This document shows positions 24,847-33,572 of a DNA stretch of 64,000 nucleotides, in pieces. A model generated the notes under the pieces. The model saw only the letters and a list, made by a program, of their open reading frames with translations, made no database searches and was not told the DNA's origin. The stretch comes from Meiothermus sp. (GTDB taxonomy: Bacteria > Deinococcota > Deinococci > Deinococcales > Thermaceae): positions 62,001 to 126,000 of the forward strand of contig BPIL01000001.1 in assembly GCA_026004095.1 (NCBI GenBank), in the 5' to 3' direction. The number at the start of each line of letters is the position of its first letter. The first letter of the stretch is position 1. Made by a program: the position numbers and the translations under genes.

Positions 24847-25893
24847 CTAGCGTGTTTGGCCCGGCCATATGGTGCCGGCGGGCTGCTGCTGGGTGACGCA
24901 GTGGAAGCTGCCCCCGCCGGTGATCAGGTAGCGGCTTTGGAGGCCGATCACCTCGCGGCCGGGGAAGAGCGGGCGCAGGATTTCCAGGGCCTGTTCGTCG
25001 TGGGGGTCGCCGTAGATGGGCACCAGCACGGCGCCGTTGGCGATGTAGAAGTTGGCGTAGGTGAGGGGGAGGCGGGTCTCGCTATCCAGCCAGAGCGGGT
25101 TTTTGGGGAGGGGCAGCTCCACGATGCGAAAACCCCCCAGGCTTCGCAGGATTTCCAGGTTCTCCTGCAGGGGGCGGTGGTTGGGGTCGTCGGGGTCTGG
25201 GCAGACCGCCGTCACGATGGTATAGGGCGAGGTGAAGCGGGTCAGGGTGTCGATATGCCCGTCGGTGTGGTCGCCCTCGAGGCCGTTGCCCAGCCAGATC
25301 AGGTGCTCGATGCCCAGAAACTGTTGCAGGTAGCCCTCGAGCGCCTCCTCGTCGAGGCCGGGGTTGCGCGCCGGCGAGAGCAGGCACTGCCGGGTGGTGA
25401 GGCCCACCCCCTGGCCGTTGACCTCGAGGCTCCCCCCCTCCATCACGATGCCCGCCTCGAACAGCCCCATGCCCAGGATGCGGGCCATCTGCAAGGGCAT
25501 CTGGTTGTCCTGCTGGGCTGGGTACTTCCCGCCCCAGCCGTTGAACTCCCAGTTGACGGCGGCCACCTCAACCGGCCCCGACTGGGGGGTACGGGTTACA
25601 AAAATCGCCCCGGAGTCGCGCAGCCACAGGTCGTCGTGGGGGATGCGGTGAAAGGTGATGGGGCCCGCCAGCCTTTGCCGGGCGTCCCGCTCGGATTCTT
25701 CGTCGTGCAGCACCAGGTGCACCGGCTCGAAGCGGGCCAGGGTGTTCACGAAGGCCGCGAACTCCTGCCGCACGGGCTCCAGGTAGCCCAGCCATTTTTC
25801 CTCGTCGTAGGGCCAGGCCGTCCAGGTGGCGGCGTGCGGGGCCCATTCGGCGGGCATGCGAAAGCCCAGGGCGCGGGGGGTGAGGTTCTCCAC
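24847..25893 (-). CDS. aguA: Agmatine deiminase
   Basis: This protein of 348 residues converts agmatine to N-carbamoylputrescine. Family blocks: RMPAEWAPHAATWTAWPYDE, IPHDDLWLRDSGAIFV, GNGLEGDHTDGHIDT and the C-terminal nucleophile in GGGSFHCVTQQQPAG. GTG at 25893 is chosen because a TATACT -10 box ends 9 nt before it and the preceding residues fit the family. The reading frame stays open further upstream into the next gene but lacks homology there. Confidence 0.93.
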   Translation of the reverse strand: MENLTPRALGFRMPAEWAPHAATWTAWPYDEEKWLGYLEPVRQEFAAFVNTLARFEPVHLVLHDEESERDARQRLAGPITFHRIPHDDLWLRDSGAIFVTRTPQSGPVEVAAVNWEFNGWGGKYPAQQDNQMPLQMARILGMGLFEAGIVMEGGSLEVNGQGVGLTTRQCLLSPARNPGLDEEALEGYLQQFLGIEHLIWLGNGLEGDHTDGHIDTLTRFTSPYTIVTAVCPDPDDPNHRPLQENLEILRSLGGFRIVELPLPKNPLWLDSETRLPLTYANFYIANGAVLVPIYGDPHDEQALEILRPLFPGREVIGLQSRYLITGGGSFHCVTQQQPAGTIWPGQTR

Positions 25894-25902
25894 AAAGCCA
25901 AA

Positions 25903-25908
25903 AGTATA
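25903..25908 (-). promoter_or_regulatory. -10 box of aguAB
   Basis: On the minus strand TATACT ends 9 nt before the aguA GTG. It lies in the short gap after the PLP gene, so aguAB can be transcribed independently. Confidence 0.55.
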
Positions 25909-25922
25909 GCAGGTTGACCGGG

Positions 25923-26990
25923 TTATTGCAGGGCGGCCTCGAGGTCGGCCCAGAGATCCTCGACATCCTCGATGCCCACGCTCAGCCGCAGTAGCGAAGG
26001 GGGGAGGTGCTCCTGCCCCGGAATGGCCGCCCGGCGCTCCATGGTGCTTTCCACCGCCCCCAGGCTGGTGGCGTGGCGGATCAGCCGGACGCGCCGACAG
26101 ACCGCGTCGGCCTCGGCGGCCCCGCCGTGCAGCTCGAAGGAGATGATGCTGCCAAAGCCCTTCAGCACGCGCCTGGCGGTGGCGTGGGTGGGGTGGGAGG
26201 GCAGGCCTGGGTAGCGCACGCGGGCCACCCGGGGGTGCTGCTCCAGGCGCTCGGCCAGCACCTGGGCGTTCTCCTGGGCTTTTTGCAGGCGGAGGGCCAG
26301 GGTGCGCGCCCCCCGCACGGCCAGGAAGGCCTCGAGGGTGCCGGGGGTGGCGCCGCTGAGTTCCCTGGACTTTCGCAGGGCCTGCCACAAAGCCTCGTCG
26401 CGGGTGGTGGCCACCCCCCCGAGCAGGTCGGAGTGGCCCCCGATAAACTTGGTGGCCGACTGCACCGAGACCGTGGCCCCCAAGGCCAGGGGCTGCTGGT
26501 TGAGGGGGGTGGCAAAGGTGTTGTCCACCGCCAGAATGGCGCCGGGCTTGCGCGGGGCCTGTCCGATGGCGGCCAGATCCACCACCGTGAGCAGCGGGTT
26601 GGAGGGGGACTCGAGCCAGATCAGATCGGCCTCGCCACAGGCCCGCACCCAGCCCTCGGTGTCCTCCAGGGCCAGCCGCCGCACCGACCAGCGCTTCTTC
26701 TCGGCCCCGGCCAGGGCCAGCCCCACCACCCCCTGGTAGCAGTCGTCCGGCAGCACCACCACCGCCCCTACCGGAAGCTGATCAAAAACCGCCGCCACCG
26801 CGGCCATGCCCGAGGCAAAGGCCACGGCCTTCCCATCCTCGAGCCCCCCCACCAGGGCCTCGAGGGCCTCCCAGGTGGGCGTACCGTCGTCGCGGGCGTA
26901 GGCCCGCTCCTCCCCCAGGATGAAGTTGGAGGCCGGAACCAGCGGGGTATTGAGGGGTTCGCCGGGCGCGGAGGGGCGGCCGGCGGCCAC
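25923..26990 (-). CDS. Cys/Met-metabolism PLP enzyme, 5' end probably trimmed by an IS
   Basis: This cystathionine gamma-synthase/lyase-family PLP enzyme (355 residues from GTG at 26990) shows the PLP-lysine site (SVQSATKFIGGHSDLLGG), the cofactor Asp region (AILAVDNTFATPL) and YARDDGTPTWEALE near the N-terminus. The exact reaction is unclear. Homologous sequence continues a few codons upstream of 26990 (reading IRPASWL) and then meets the inverted repeat of the IS630 element with an in-frame TGA. The native start codon and promoter were therefore probably lost or displaced. GTG at 26990 may rescue a slightly short protein. Confidence 0.82.
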   Translation of the reverse strand: MAAGRPSAPGEPLNTPLVPASNFILGEERAYARDDGTPTWEALEALVGGLEDGKAVAFASGMAAVAAVFDQLPVGAVVVLPDDCYQGVVGLALAGAEKKRWSVRRLALEDTEGWVRACGEADLIWLESPSNPLLTVVDLAAIGQAPRKPGAILAVDNTFATPLNQQPLALGATVSVQSATKFIGGHSDLLGGVATTRDEALWQALRKSRELSGATPGTLEAFLAVRGARTLALRLQKAQENAQVLAERLEQHPRVARVRYPGLPSHPTHATARRVLKGFGSIISFELHGGAAEADAVCRRVRLIRHATSLGAVESTMERRAAIPGQEHLPPSLLRLSVGIEDVEDLWADLEAALQ

Positions 26991-27048
26991 CAGCCAGGAG
27001 GCCGGTCTGATAAGAAATCTTCAAGACTCTTTCCACTAAAATGGAGCC

Positions 27049-27561
27049 ATGCAACTGGCCCAACATCAGCGCCGCCCCCGGTTGGAACTCCAACTGCGAC
27101 ACCATCCGGATAACCTCCACGCCCTCTACCGGGAGTCCCAAGACCACACCGAACGCGCCCGCTGGCACGCTCTCTGGCTGCTGGCCAGGGGTCAGAGCAT
27201 CCCCGAGGTAGCCAGGAATCTGGGCTATACCGATCGCTGGGTGCGTCAGGTAATCCACCGCTACAATCAGGGCCTGCCCATGAAGAATCTGCGGCACGAG
27301 AACAAAGGCCGGGCCCCCCTCGTACCGCCCGAACTCCAGGAGGGCTTCCGCCAGGCCCTCCTCCAGCCCCATCCCAGGGACGGGCTTTGGAGCATTCGCA
27401 ACGCTGCGGAGTGGCTGGCTGAAAGGCTGGGACGTCCGGTGGATGGGCGGCGGGCCTGGTACTGGATGCGTCGCCTGGGCCTGGCCCCGCTGCGCCCCCG
27501 GCCGCGCCACCGGGAGGCGGATGCGAAGCGGCAGGAGGCTTTCAAAAAAAGCTCTTTCTGA
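27049..27561 (+). CDS. IS630 transposase, N-terminal frame (orfA)
   Basis: This 170-residue N-terminal part has a helix-turn-helix (RGQSIPEVARNLGYTDRWVR) followed by a second HTH-like region (NAAEWLAERLGRPVDGRRAWY). The frame ends at a TGA shortly after a run of seven A (27544-27550). It lacks the catalytic domain, which is in the overlapping next frame. Confidence 0.88.
   Translation: MQLAQHQRRPRLELQLRHHPDNLHALYRESQDHTERARWHALWLLARGQSIPEVARNLGYTDRWVRQVIHRYNQGLPMKNLRHENKGRAPLVPPELQEGFRQALLQPHPRDGLWSIRNAAEWLAERLGRPVDGRRAWYWMRRLGLAPLRPRPRHREADAKRQEAFKKSSF
27544..27550 (+). other. A7 slippage site joining the two transposase frames
   Basis: TTC-AAAAAAA-GC: adding one A (or a -1 ribosomal shift) turns the frame-A end FKKSSF-stop into FKKKLFL, which continues straight into the catalytic frame. 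Slippage on A runs is well documented for Thermus polymerase and for several IS families. Confidence 0.6.
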
Positions 27562-28121
27562 TGGTTTTCCTGTTCAGGTTGCTCTTTCCTGAACTGGAGT
27601 TGGAGGTGTGGGGCTTTGATGAGCACCGAATAGGGCTGAAGCCCATCCGCCGACGGGTATGGGCCTTGCGAGGGAGGACGCCGCTAGCGCAGGAGCGGCC
27701 CCGCTATCGCTGGCTGTATGTGTACGCCTTCATAAGACCGGGTACGGGGGAAAGCGAGTACTGGCTGCTGCCCTCGGTCTCGGTGGAGGGGTTCCAGTTG
27801 GTGTTGGAGGCCTTTGCCCGGCTACGGGGGGCGGGGGCGGGCAAGCTGGTACTGGTGGTGCTGGATCAGGCTGGCTGGCACACCTCGGGGCGGGTGGAGC
27901 CAGCCAAGGGCCTGGGGCTGTGTTATCTGCCACCCTACTCGCCCGAGTTGCAGCCGGTAGAACGAGTCTGGGGGCTCATTGACGCGGTCGTGGCCAATGG
28001 GCAGGTGCAGGATGAAGAGGAGCTGTGGGCCAAGGTGGAAGCCCGGTGCGCTTACCTACAAACCCAGCCCGCGCTTATCCAGAGCTACACCCTATTTCAC
28101 TGGTGGCCGGGGGGATGTTAG
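27561..28121 (+). CDS. IS630 transposase, DDE catalytic frame (orfB)
   Basis: This 186-residue DDE domain has the first Asp in VWGFDEHRIGLKP, the second in LVVLDQAGWH and the Glu in PPYSPELQPVERVWG, all standard for IS630. Its ATG at 27561 may allow separate translation, but fusion to the upstream frame is needed for a full transposase. All catalytic residues are present, so the element may still be active. Confidence 0.9.
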   Translation: MVFLFRLLFPELELEVWGFDEHRIGLKPIRRRVWALRGRTPLAQERPRYRWLYVYAFIRPGTGESEYWLLPSVSVEGFQLVLEAFARLRGAGAGKLVLVVLDQAGWHTSGRVEPAKGLGLCYLPPYSPELQPVERVWGLIDAVVANGQVQDEEELWAKVEARCAYLQTQPALIQSYTLFHWWPGGC

Positions 28122-28201
28122 GGGAATGAATCAAAAGGATTTCATATGAGTCGAGAGGGCTTATCCATGCCCGCAGTATACCCACCTGCTACACTATGGG
28201 C

Positions 28202-28435
28202 ATGGTGCAACTGTTCAACGCCGAGACGGGCGCGCCCATCGGCCAGATTAGCGAAGCCCAGCTTTCGTTCCTGGTCGCCCGGATGGAAGAGGAACACGCC
28301 CAGGATCAGGACTACTACCTGAATGCGGATTTACTGGAGGCCTGGCGTGAGCAGGGCGCCGACCCCGCCCTCATCGAGCTGCTGGCTAAAGCCATGGGGG
28401 ATGGGGAGGAGCTGAGCATCCGCTGGTCGAGGTAG
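28202..28435 (+). CDS. Conserved small acidic protein
   Basis: This 77-residue protein (VQLFNAETGAPIGQISEAQL...) is acidic, probably alpha/beta, with no membrane segment. I recognise the type as a Thermaceae-conserved small protein sometimes mis-named in databases, but no function is known. TACACT (28190-28195) ends 6 nt before the ATG at 28202, so this start is preferred over the ATG at 28196. Its stop abuts that of the convergent phosphatase gene. Confidence 0.7.
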   Translation: MVQLFNAETGAPIGQISEAQLSFLVARMEEEHAQDQDYYLNADLLEAWREQGADPALIELLAKAMGDGEELSIRWSR

Positions 28436-29068
28436 CTAGGAGAGCGTGGCCTCGTCCATCAGCCCCTCGGCCCAGGCCTCGAGGTGGCCCACATCCCCAA
28501 TCGAGAGGGCGGTGCCTTCGGGGTAGAGCAGGCGGGTGATGGAGGTGTTCTGGATTTGAAACTTGCGCCAGGAACCATTCTCCAGCTCGAGCACAATCTT
28601 AAGCGCGGCCCGGATCACCCCCCCGTGGGTCACCACGATAAACCGGCCTTCCGGTAGCTCCTCGATAAAGGCCTGTACACGCGCGGCCAGGTCGGCCATG
28701 CTCTCGCCGCCGGGGCGCTTGGTGTTCCAGGGGTCGCGCTGGATGGCCTCGTGGAACTCCGGGTAGAGCCGCTCCATCTCGCTGCGCAGCAGCCCCTGCA
28801 ACTCGCCGGCGTAAATCTCGCGCAGGCGGGGGTCGAAGGTGGGTGTGAGGCGCAGGGCCTCGGCGATGGGCTTGGCGGTGAGGGCCGCCCTTTGCAGGTC
28901 GGAGCTGTACAGGCCATCGAAGCCCTGGCGGCAGGCGGCCAGGCGCTCGGCCACCCGGAAGGCCTGGTGCAGGCCCTGCGGGGAGAGATTGATGTCGTAA
29001 TGCCCCTGAAAACGCCCCTCGGCATTCCAGGGGGTCTCGCCATGGCGTACCAGCCAGAGTTCTTTCAT
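28436..29068 (-). CDS. Histidine phosphatase (phosphoglycerate-mutase-like)
   Basis: This 210-residue protein has the RHGE motif at the N-terminus (ELWLVRHGETPWNAEGRFQG), YSSDLQRAALTAKPI and the second catalytic His in FIVVTHGGVIRAA. The family includes cofactor-dependent mutases, cobalamin-related phosphatases (CobC) and broad sugar phosphatases. Length and motifs favour a phosphatase. It lies just downstream of purM on the same strand. Confidence 0.88.
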   Translation of the reverse strand: MKELWLVRHGETPWNAEGRFQGHYDINLSPQGLHQAFRVAERLAACRQGFDGLYSSDLQRAALTAKPIAEALRLTPTFDPRLREIYAGELQGLLRSEMERLYPEFHEAIQRDPWNTKRPGGESMADLAARVQAFIEELPEGRFIVVTHGGVIRAALKIVLELENGSWRKFQIQNTSITRLLYPEGTALSIGDVGHLEAWAEGLMDEATLS

Positions 29069-29083
29069 AGGAGGGTGTCGGGC

Positions 29084-30087
<1,004 letters not shown>

Positions 30088-30091
<4 letters not shown>

Positions 30092-31512
30092 AGCTCGACC
30101 CCCAGCATCTCGCCCAGCATCTTTTTGACCACGTCGGCCTTGGCGGTGCCCCGGGTCTCCTTCATGATGGGGCCCAGCAGGGCGTTGGCGGCCTTGAGGT
30201 TGCCCATCTTGACCTGCTCCACCACCTTGGGGTTGGCGGCCACCACCCGCTCCACCAGGGGCCGCAGCGCGCCCTCGTCCGCGACCGCCCGCAGGCCGCG
30301 TTCCTCCACCAGCTTCAAGGGGTCGGCCCCTTCCATCACCTCGGGGAGTAGCTGGCTCAGAACCCGGTTGGTGATCTCGCGCCGCTCGAACAGGCCCGCC
30401 AGCGCAGCCAGGTGCTGGGGGGTGAGGGCGGTCTCCTGCACTTCCACCAGCCGCTCGTTCAGATAACCGGCCACCTCGGCGTTGAGCAGGTTGGCGACGG
30501 TCTGGGGGTTGCCCTGGTGGTGGGCCAGGGTTTGGTCGAAGAAGCGGGCCAGCGAGGGGTTGTAGGCCAGGATTTCGGCGTCGTAGGGGCGCACCCCGGC
30601 CTCCACGTAGCGGGCGTATTTCTGGGCGGGCAGCTCGGGCATGGCCGCGCGGAGCCGCTCAAGCCAGGCCTCGTCCACCACGATGGGGGGCAGGTCGGGG
30701 TCGGGGAAGTAGCGGTAGTCGGCCTCGCCTTCCTTCAGGCGCATAACGTAGGTCTTGCCGGCGGCCTCGTCGAAGCCTAAAGTGGCCTGCTCGACCCTGC
30801 GCCCGCTGCGCAAAATCTCCTGCTGGCGGCGTATCTCGTACTCGAGGGCCCGCGCCACGCTGCGGAAGGAGTTCAGGTTCTTGATCTCGACCTTGGTTCC
30901 GAGCGGCTCCCCCACCCGCCGCACCGAGACGTTCACATCGGCCCGCATCTTACCCTCCTCGGGGTTGGCGTCGGATACCCCCAGGGTCTGGGCGATCGAG
31001 CGAATGTGGGAGAGAAAAACCCGGGCCTGCTCGGGGGTGCGGATGTCTGGCTCGGTGACCATCTCGATCAGGGGGGAGCCGGCCCGGTTGAGGTCAATCA
31101 GGGAATAGGGGGCCCCCTCGGGGTGGGTGGACTTGGCCGCGTCCTCCTCGAGGTGCACCCGCTTGATGCGCACCCGCTGCCCCTCCACCTCCAGGTAGCC
31201 GTGGGCCGCGATGGGCAGGTCGTACTGGGAGATCTGGTAGTTTTTGGGCATGTCGGGGTAGTAGTAGCTCTTGCGGTGGAACTGTGTCCAGGGGGCAATC
31301 TGGCAGTTCAGGGCCAGCCCGAACAGGATGCCGTACTCCACGGCCTGGGCGTTGACCACCGGCAGCACCCCCGGCAGGCCCAGGCAGACCGGGCAGGTGT
31401 GGGTGTTGGGCGGGTCGCCAAAATAGCTGGCGTCGCAGCCGCAGAACATCTTGCTTTTGGTTTTGAGGTGCAGGTGGACTTCCAGCCCTACCACGGCTTC
31501 GAAATCGGGCAT
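30088..31512 (-). CDS. gatB: Asp-tRNA(Asn)/Glu-tRNA(Gln) amidotransferase subunit B
   Basis: GatB is the kinase/tRNA-binding subunit of GatCAB, which amidates misacylated Asp-tRNA(Asn) and Glu-tRNA(Gln). The 474-residue protein starts FEAVVGLEVHLHLKTKSKMF, with zinc Cys pairs (FCGCDA and CPVCLGLPG), YYYPDMPKNYQISQYD, and the helical YqeY-like tail. A TATAAT box ends 8 nt before the ATG inside an inverted repeat. gatA and gatC are not in the window. Confidence 0.96.
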
Positions 31513-31516
31513 ACGC

Positions 31517-31541
31517 GGATATTATAGGGCGGCAAATATCC
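31517..31541 (-). promoter_or_regulatory. gatB promoter with inverted repeat
   Basis: GGATATT (31517-31523) and AATATCC (31535-31541) form a perfect 7-bp inverted repeat. It encloses the minus-strand -10 TATAAT (31526-31521). It could be an operator or reflect two opposing -10 elements. Confidence 0.5.
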
Positions 31542-31596
31542 CTGGGCCCATTTTGATACGGAGTTTTCTGGCTAACATGCGCTTGGAGGCGGGCGA

Positions 31597-32028
31597 ATGT
31601 CCAGGCAGTTGCGACAAACCAGGCCCGGGGTGGCGGAGCGAAAAATCTGGCCGGCGGCCCTCCTCGGCGGGGTGCTCTCGGTGGTGGGAAACCTGCTGGT
31701 GTTCGTGGTGGCCGGGGGGTTGGGGGTGAATCTACAGGTCACGGCGGCGCCGGGCTCGAGCACCCTGGTACCGCTGCAGGTGGGGCCGGTGGTGCTGGCC
31801 AGCCTGCTTCCGGCCTTCCCCGCGGCGGCCTTGCTGAAGGTGTTGGCCCGGTTCTTGCCAAACCCCTGGCCGGTGTTTTTGGGGCTGTCGGCGGTGCTTT
31901 TACTGGTTTCCTTGCGGGGGCCCCTCAACCTTCCAACCGACCCTGCCAACGAGTGGACGCTGAACCTGATGCACCTGGTCTCGGCGGTGGCGATTGTGGG
32001 CGCTTTGTGGGGGTGGGCGCGTCGGTAG
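31597..32028 (+). CDS. Four-helix membrane protein, DUF6069-like
   Basis: This 143-residue protein has four hydrophobic segments (about residues 18-40, 60-85, 90-106 and 118-138) and an extracytoplasmic loop with LQVTAAPGSSTLVPLQVG. It resembles small four-helix proteins of the DUF6069 type, but the match is by pattern only. GGAGG lies 7 nt before the ATG. Function unknown; it stands between gatB and tRNA-Arg. Confidence 0.65.
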   Translation: MSRQLRQTRPGVAERKIWPAALLGGVLSVVGNLLVFVVAGGLGVNLQVTAAPGSSTLVPLQVGPVVLASLLPAFPAAALLKVLARFLPNPWPVFLGLSAVLLLVSLRGPLNLPTDPANEWTLNLMHLVSAVAIVGALWGWARR

Positions 32029-32070
32029 ATGTGGTTTGGCCTGTGCGTGGAAGTCTGCACGGTCAGGTGT

Positions 32071-32099
32071 TAGAATCTTGGTTGCTTGCCTGGGCAAGC
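32071..32099 (+). promoter_or_regulatory. tRNA promoter and precursor leader hairpin
   Basis: TGT-TAGAAT (extended -10 type, box 32071-32076) precedes the tRNA. A leader hairpin GCTTGC-CTGG-GCAAGC (32084-32099) sits between it and the tRNA 5' end, probably within the precursor removed by RNase P. Confidence 0.5.
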
Positions 32100-32104
32100 C
32101 CCAT

Positions 32105-32182
32105 GCGCTCGTAGCTCAGTATGGATAGAGCAAAGGTTTCCTAAACCTTAGGTCGCAGGTTCGAGTCCTGCCGGGCGCACCA
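32105..32182 (+). tRNA. tRNA-Arg (anticodon CCU)
   Basis: The cloverleaf is complete. The acceptor stem GCGCTCG pairs with CGGGCGC (one U-G pair), D arm GCTC...GAGC, anticodon stem AAGGT/ACCTT around TTCCTAA giving anticodon CCU, T arm GCAGG-TTCGAGT-CCTGC, and an encoded CCA end. It decodes AGG. Remnants of a recombinase lie just downstream, consistent with use of this tRNA as an integration site. Confidence 0.95.
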
Positions 32183-32195
32183 GTCCAGGACGCAA

Positions 32196-32224
32196 AAAAC
32201 CGAGGGATGCTCGCCCTCGGTTTT
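32196..32224 (+). terminator. Rho-independent terminator after tRNA-Arg
   Basis: AAAACCGAGGG (32196-32206) pairs perfectly with CCCTCGGTTTT (32214-32224) around a 7-nt loop; ATCCTTTT follows. It ends the tRNA transcript. Confidence 0.9.
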
Positions 32225-32256
32225 ATCCTTTTACGGTGTTTTTACGGTTTATGGAC

Positions 32257-32409
32257 TCAGGCCTTCGCTCGTGGTCGGGAGAGTAAGTCCTCCACATCCA
32301 CCAGCCATCCCTGCCGTTCGTGCTCGAGGACGTGCCGGTAAATCGACAGCGTGATGCTGGCGTTCGCATGGCTCATGCGCTCAGCTACAAGCTCCAGCGG
32401 CGACCAAGT
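32257..32409 (-). pseudogene. C-terminal fragment of a tyrosine recombinase (integrase)
   Basis: The minus strand encodes about 50 residues, SPLELVAERMSHANASITLS then IYRHVLEHERQGWLVDVEDL, ending at TGA (32257-32259). This is the last part of a phage-type tyrosine recombinase: the ERMSHA block (usually ERLGHA, with its catalytic His) and the nucleophile Tyr in SIYRHV. Everything N-terminal to SPLELV is missing and replaced by a PIN-toxin N-terminus in another frame. Its place next to a tRNA marks it as the relic of an integrated element. Confidence 0.75.
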
Positions 32410-32485
32410 TGAAAGCTACCGGGTCTTTACGCCGGAGGGCGATGAAAAAGTTTGTATCAAGCAGGATTTTTCTTGGTAAGGCCAT
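32400..32485 (-). pseudogene. N-terminal fragment of a PIN-domain toxin
   Basis: From ATG at 32485 the minus strand reads MALPRKILLDTNFFIALRRK then DPVAFNLV, a normal PIN-toxin start with the first catalytic Asp. It is then interrupted where integrase sequence begins (about 32400-32409), after which the frame soon stops. The ATG lies inside the 3' end of the upstream antitoxin gene, the usual operon layout. The toxin is certainly non-functional. Confidence 0.7.
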
Positions 32486-32645
32486 TGCTGGGCATTGTTT
32501 GTAAGGGGTGCTTCCGCCCTGTGACGCGTTCAATGGCTTCTACCATTTTGCGAGCTTCTTCGTCGGTTAAGGCGGGCATACGCACAAAGCGTTTGTAGAT
32601 TTTTTCAGCTTTCTTAGATTTGAACGCGGGCTTGACATTAGCCAT
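32457..32645 (-). CDS. Small antitoxin-like protein, orphaned
   Basis: This 62-residue basic/helical protein (ANVKPAFKSKKAEKIYKRFV, then RMPALTDEEARKMVEAIERV) is encoded just before, and overlapping, the truncated PIN toxin. Size, position and helical content fit an antitoxin. No DNA-binding family is recognisable. With its toxin destroyed it may persist as a relic, or still neutralise a related toxin elsewhere. Confidence 0.6.
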   Translation of the reverse strand: MANVKPAFKSKKAEKIYKRFVRMPALTDEEARKMVEAIERVTGRKHPLQTMPSNGLTKKNPA

Positions 32646-32747
32646 GGTAGGTAGCCACCGGGAGGGTCTCTGCGCCAAGATAGTACAGGGGGTGCTTACG
32701 GTGAGGTTCCATAGCAACCCCTCTTTTTTTACATCCCCTAGGGTAGG

Positions 32748-32891
32748 TCAAGTAGCACACGAAGGAATCCCAATGTACTTGGTTTTTTGGCAAAGCGATA
32801 GAGCCAAATGACTGAAGCGTTCTTGAGGGTGTATTTGGATTAGCGCACCTGTATCGAAAACAGCCAGCTCAGCGTCGCTGTTCTTTGACAT
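32748..32891 (-). pseudogene. Second truncated PIN-type toxin
   Basis: A 47-codon frame beginning with ATG near 32891 reads SKNSDAELAVFDTGALIQIH, then PQERFSHLALSLCQKTKYIG. The AVFDTGALI segment resembles the first strand and catalytic Asp of PIN toxins. It stops at TGA (32748-32750) long before a full domain. It overlaps the 3' end of an upstream small gene, like the first broken pair. Coordinates may be off by one. Confidence 0.5.
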
Positions 32892-33048
32892 ATTCAAGCG
32901 AGCTTTTTTTGCCTTTTAGTTTGATTTGTGGGGGTAGGGGCCTTTTTTGTGGGTTAGCAGGTTCAATGACAACAAAATCATCTGCCCAAGAATCTGGGTT
33001 AGGGTTAATGGTTTTTGGTTTGGGCGTTTTGAGGGTTGAACGCTTCAT
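32869..33048 (-). CDS. Small Pro/Lys-rich antitoxin-like protein
   Basis: A 59-codon frame (KRSTLKTPKPKTINPNPDSW, ADDFVVIEPANPQKRPLPPQ, IKLKGKKSSLEYVKEQRR) precedes and overlaps the second PIN fragment. The sequence is AT-richer than its surroundings. It looks like the antitoxin of that pair. No known fold is recognisable. The reading depends on a homopolymer near 32940, so the end may shift by a base. Confidence 0.5.
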   Translation of the reverse strand: MKRSTLKTPKPKTINPNPDSWADDFVVIEPANPQKRPLPPQIKLKGKKSSLEYVKEQRR

Positions 33049-33122
33049 ATTTCTGCCGGCGTTTCGGGTGTTTTTTGAAGATAGCTACGTGCGCAAAAAA
33101 CGGTCTTGATGCTTTAAAAGCA

Positions 33123-33491
33123 TCACCTCAGGTTGAGCACCGGGCAGTCGTCGAGCTGCACGGCGGTGGCCGGGCCCGGGGTGCGGATGCGGTACTCGCC
33201 GGCGCTGCCAGTTTCTGAAGTGGAAGCGGTGATGTTGCCCTGGTCGGTGTAGATCAGGATGCGTTCTGCCGAGCCGGTGATGGTCAGGCGAATCTCGTTG
33301 GCGCCCTGCACCACCTGGGTGATCTGGCCCTGGCAGTTGGCAGGGGCGGGGGTGGTGGCGGTGGGTGCTGGGGCGGGCACCTGGGTTACCAGGGGTTCTT
33401 CGGGCTGGGGCCGGGTGAAGAGGAAGGCGAAGTAGCCGACCAGGGCGGCCAGCAGCACCAGGCGCAGCGGGTTGAGTTTCTTCTCGTTCAT
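33123..33491 (-). CDS. Membrane-anchored small secreted-domain protein
   Basis: This 122-residue protein has a basic N-terminus, one membrane segment (LVLLAALVGYFAFLFT, about residues 12-27), a Pro/Ala/Thr linker and a small beta-rich domain with two Cys (NCQGQITQVV and DDCPVLNLR) that may form a disulphide. No family recognised. It sits alone between the degraded region and the DoxX-like gene. Confidence 0.65.
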   Translation of the reverse strand: MNEKKLNPLRLVLLAALVGYFAFLFTRPQPEEPLVTQVPAPAPTATTPAPANCQGQITQVVQGANEIRLTITGSAERILIYTDQGNITASTSETGSAGEYRIRTPGPATAVQLDDCPVLNLR

Positions 33492-33572
33492 GCTTCTAGT
33501 CTAGGGTAGCAAATTTTTGAGGCGGCCCACCTTCGGGACAAAAGTCCAGACAACCCATGGCATCTTAGGGGC

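Larger units (their letters stand above)
27013..28144 (+). mobile_element. IS630-family insertion sequence
   Basis: The element is about 1.13 kb, bounded by TA dinucleotides (27011-27012 and 28145-28146), the target duplication typical of IS630/Tc1-mariner. Its ends form an imperfect inverted repeat: AGAAATCTTC...GACTCTTTCC on the left against TGAAATCCTT...GATTCATTCC inward from the right, about 21 of the first 30 positions matching. It carries one transposase split over two frames. It lies head-on against the 5' end of the PLP gene. Confidence 0.85.

Noticed and set aside
26007..27113. Plus-strand frame opposite the PLP gene running into the IS
   Set aside because: Antisense shadow; the PLP-enzyme motifs lie on the other strand.
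32646..32740. Short minus-strand frame reading MEPHRKHPLYYLGAETLP
   Set aside because: Only about 24 codons, no homologue recognised and no promoter; too short to support as a gene.
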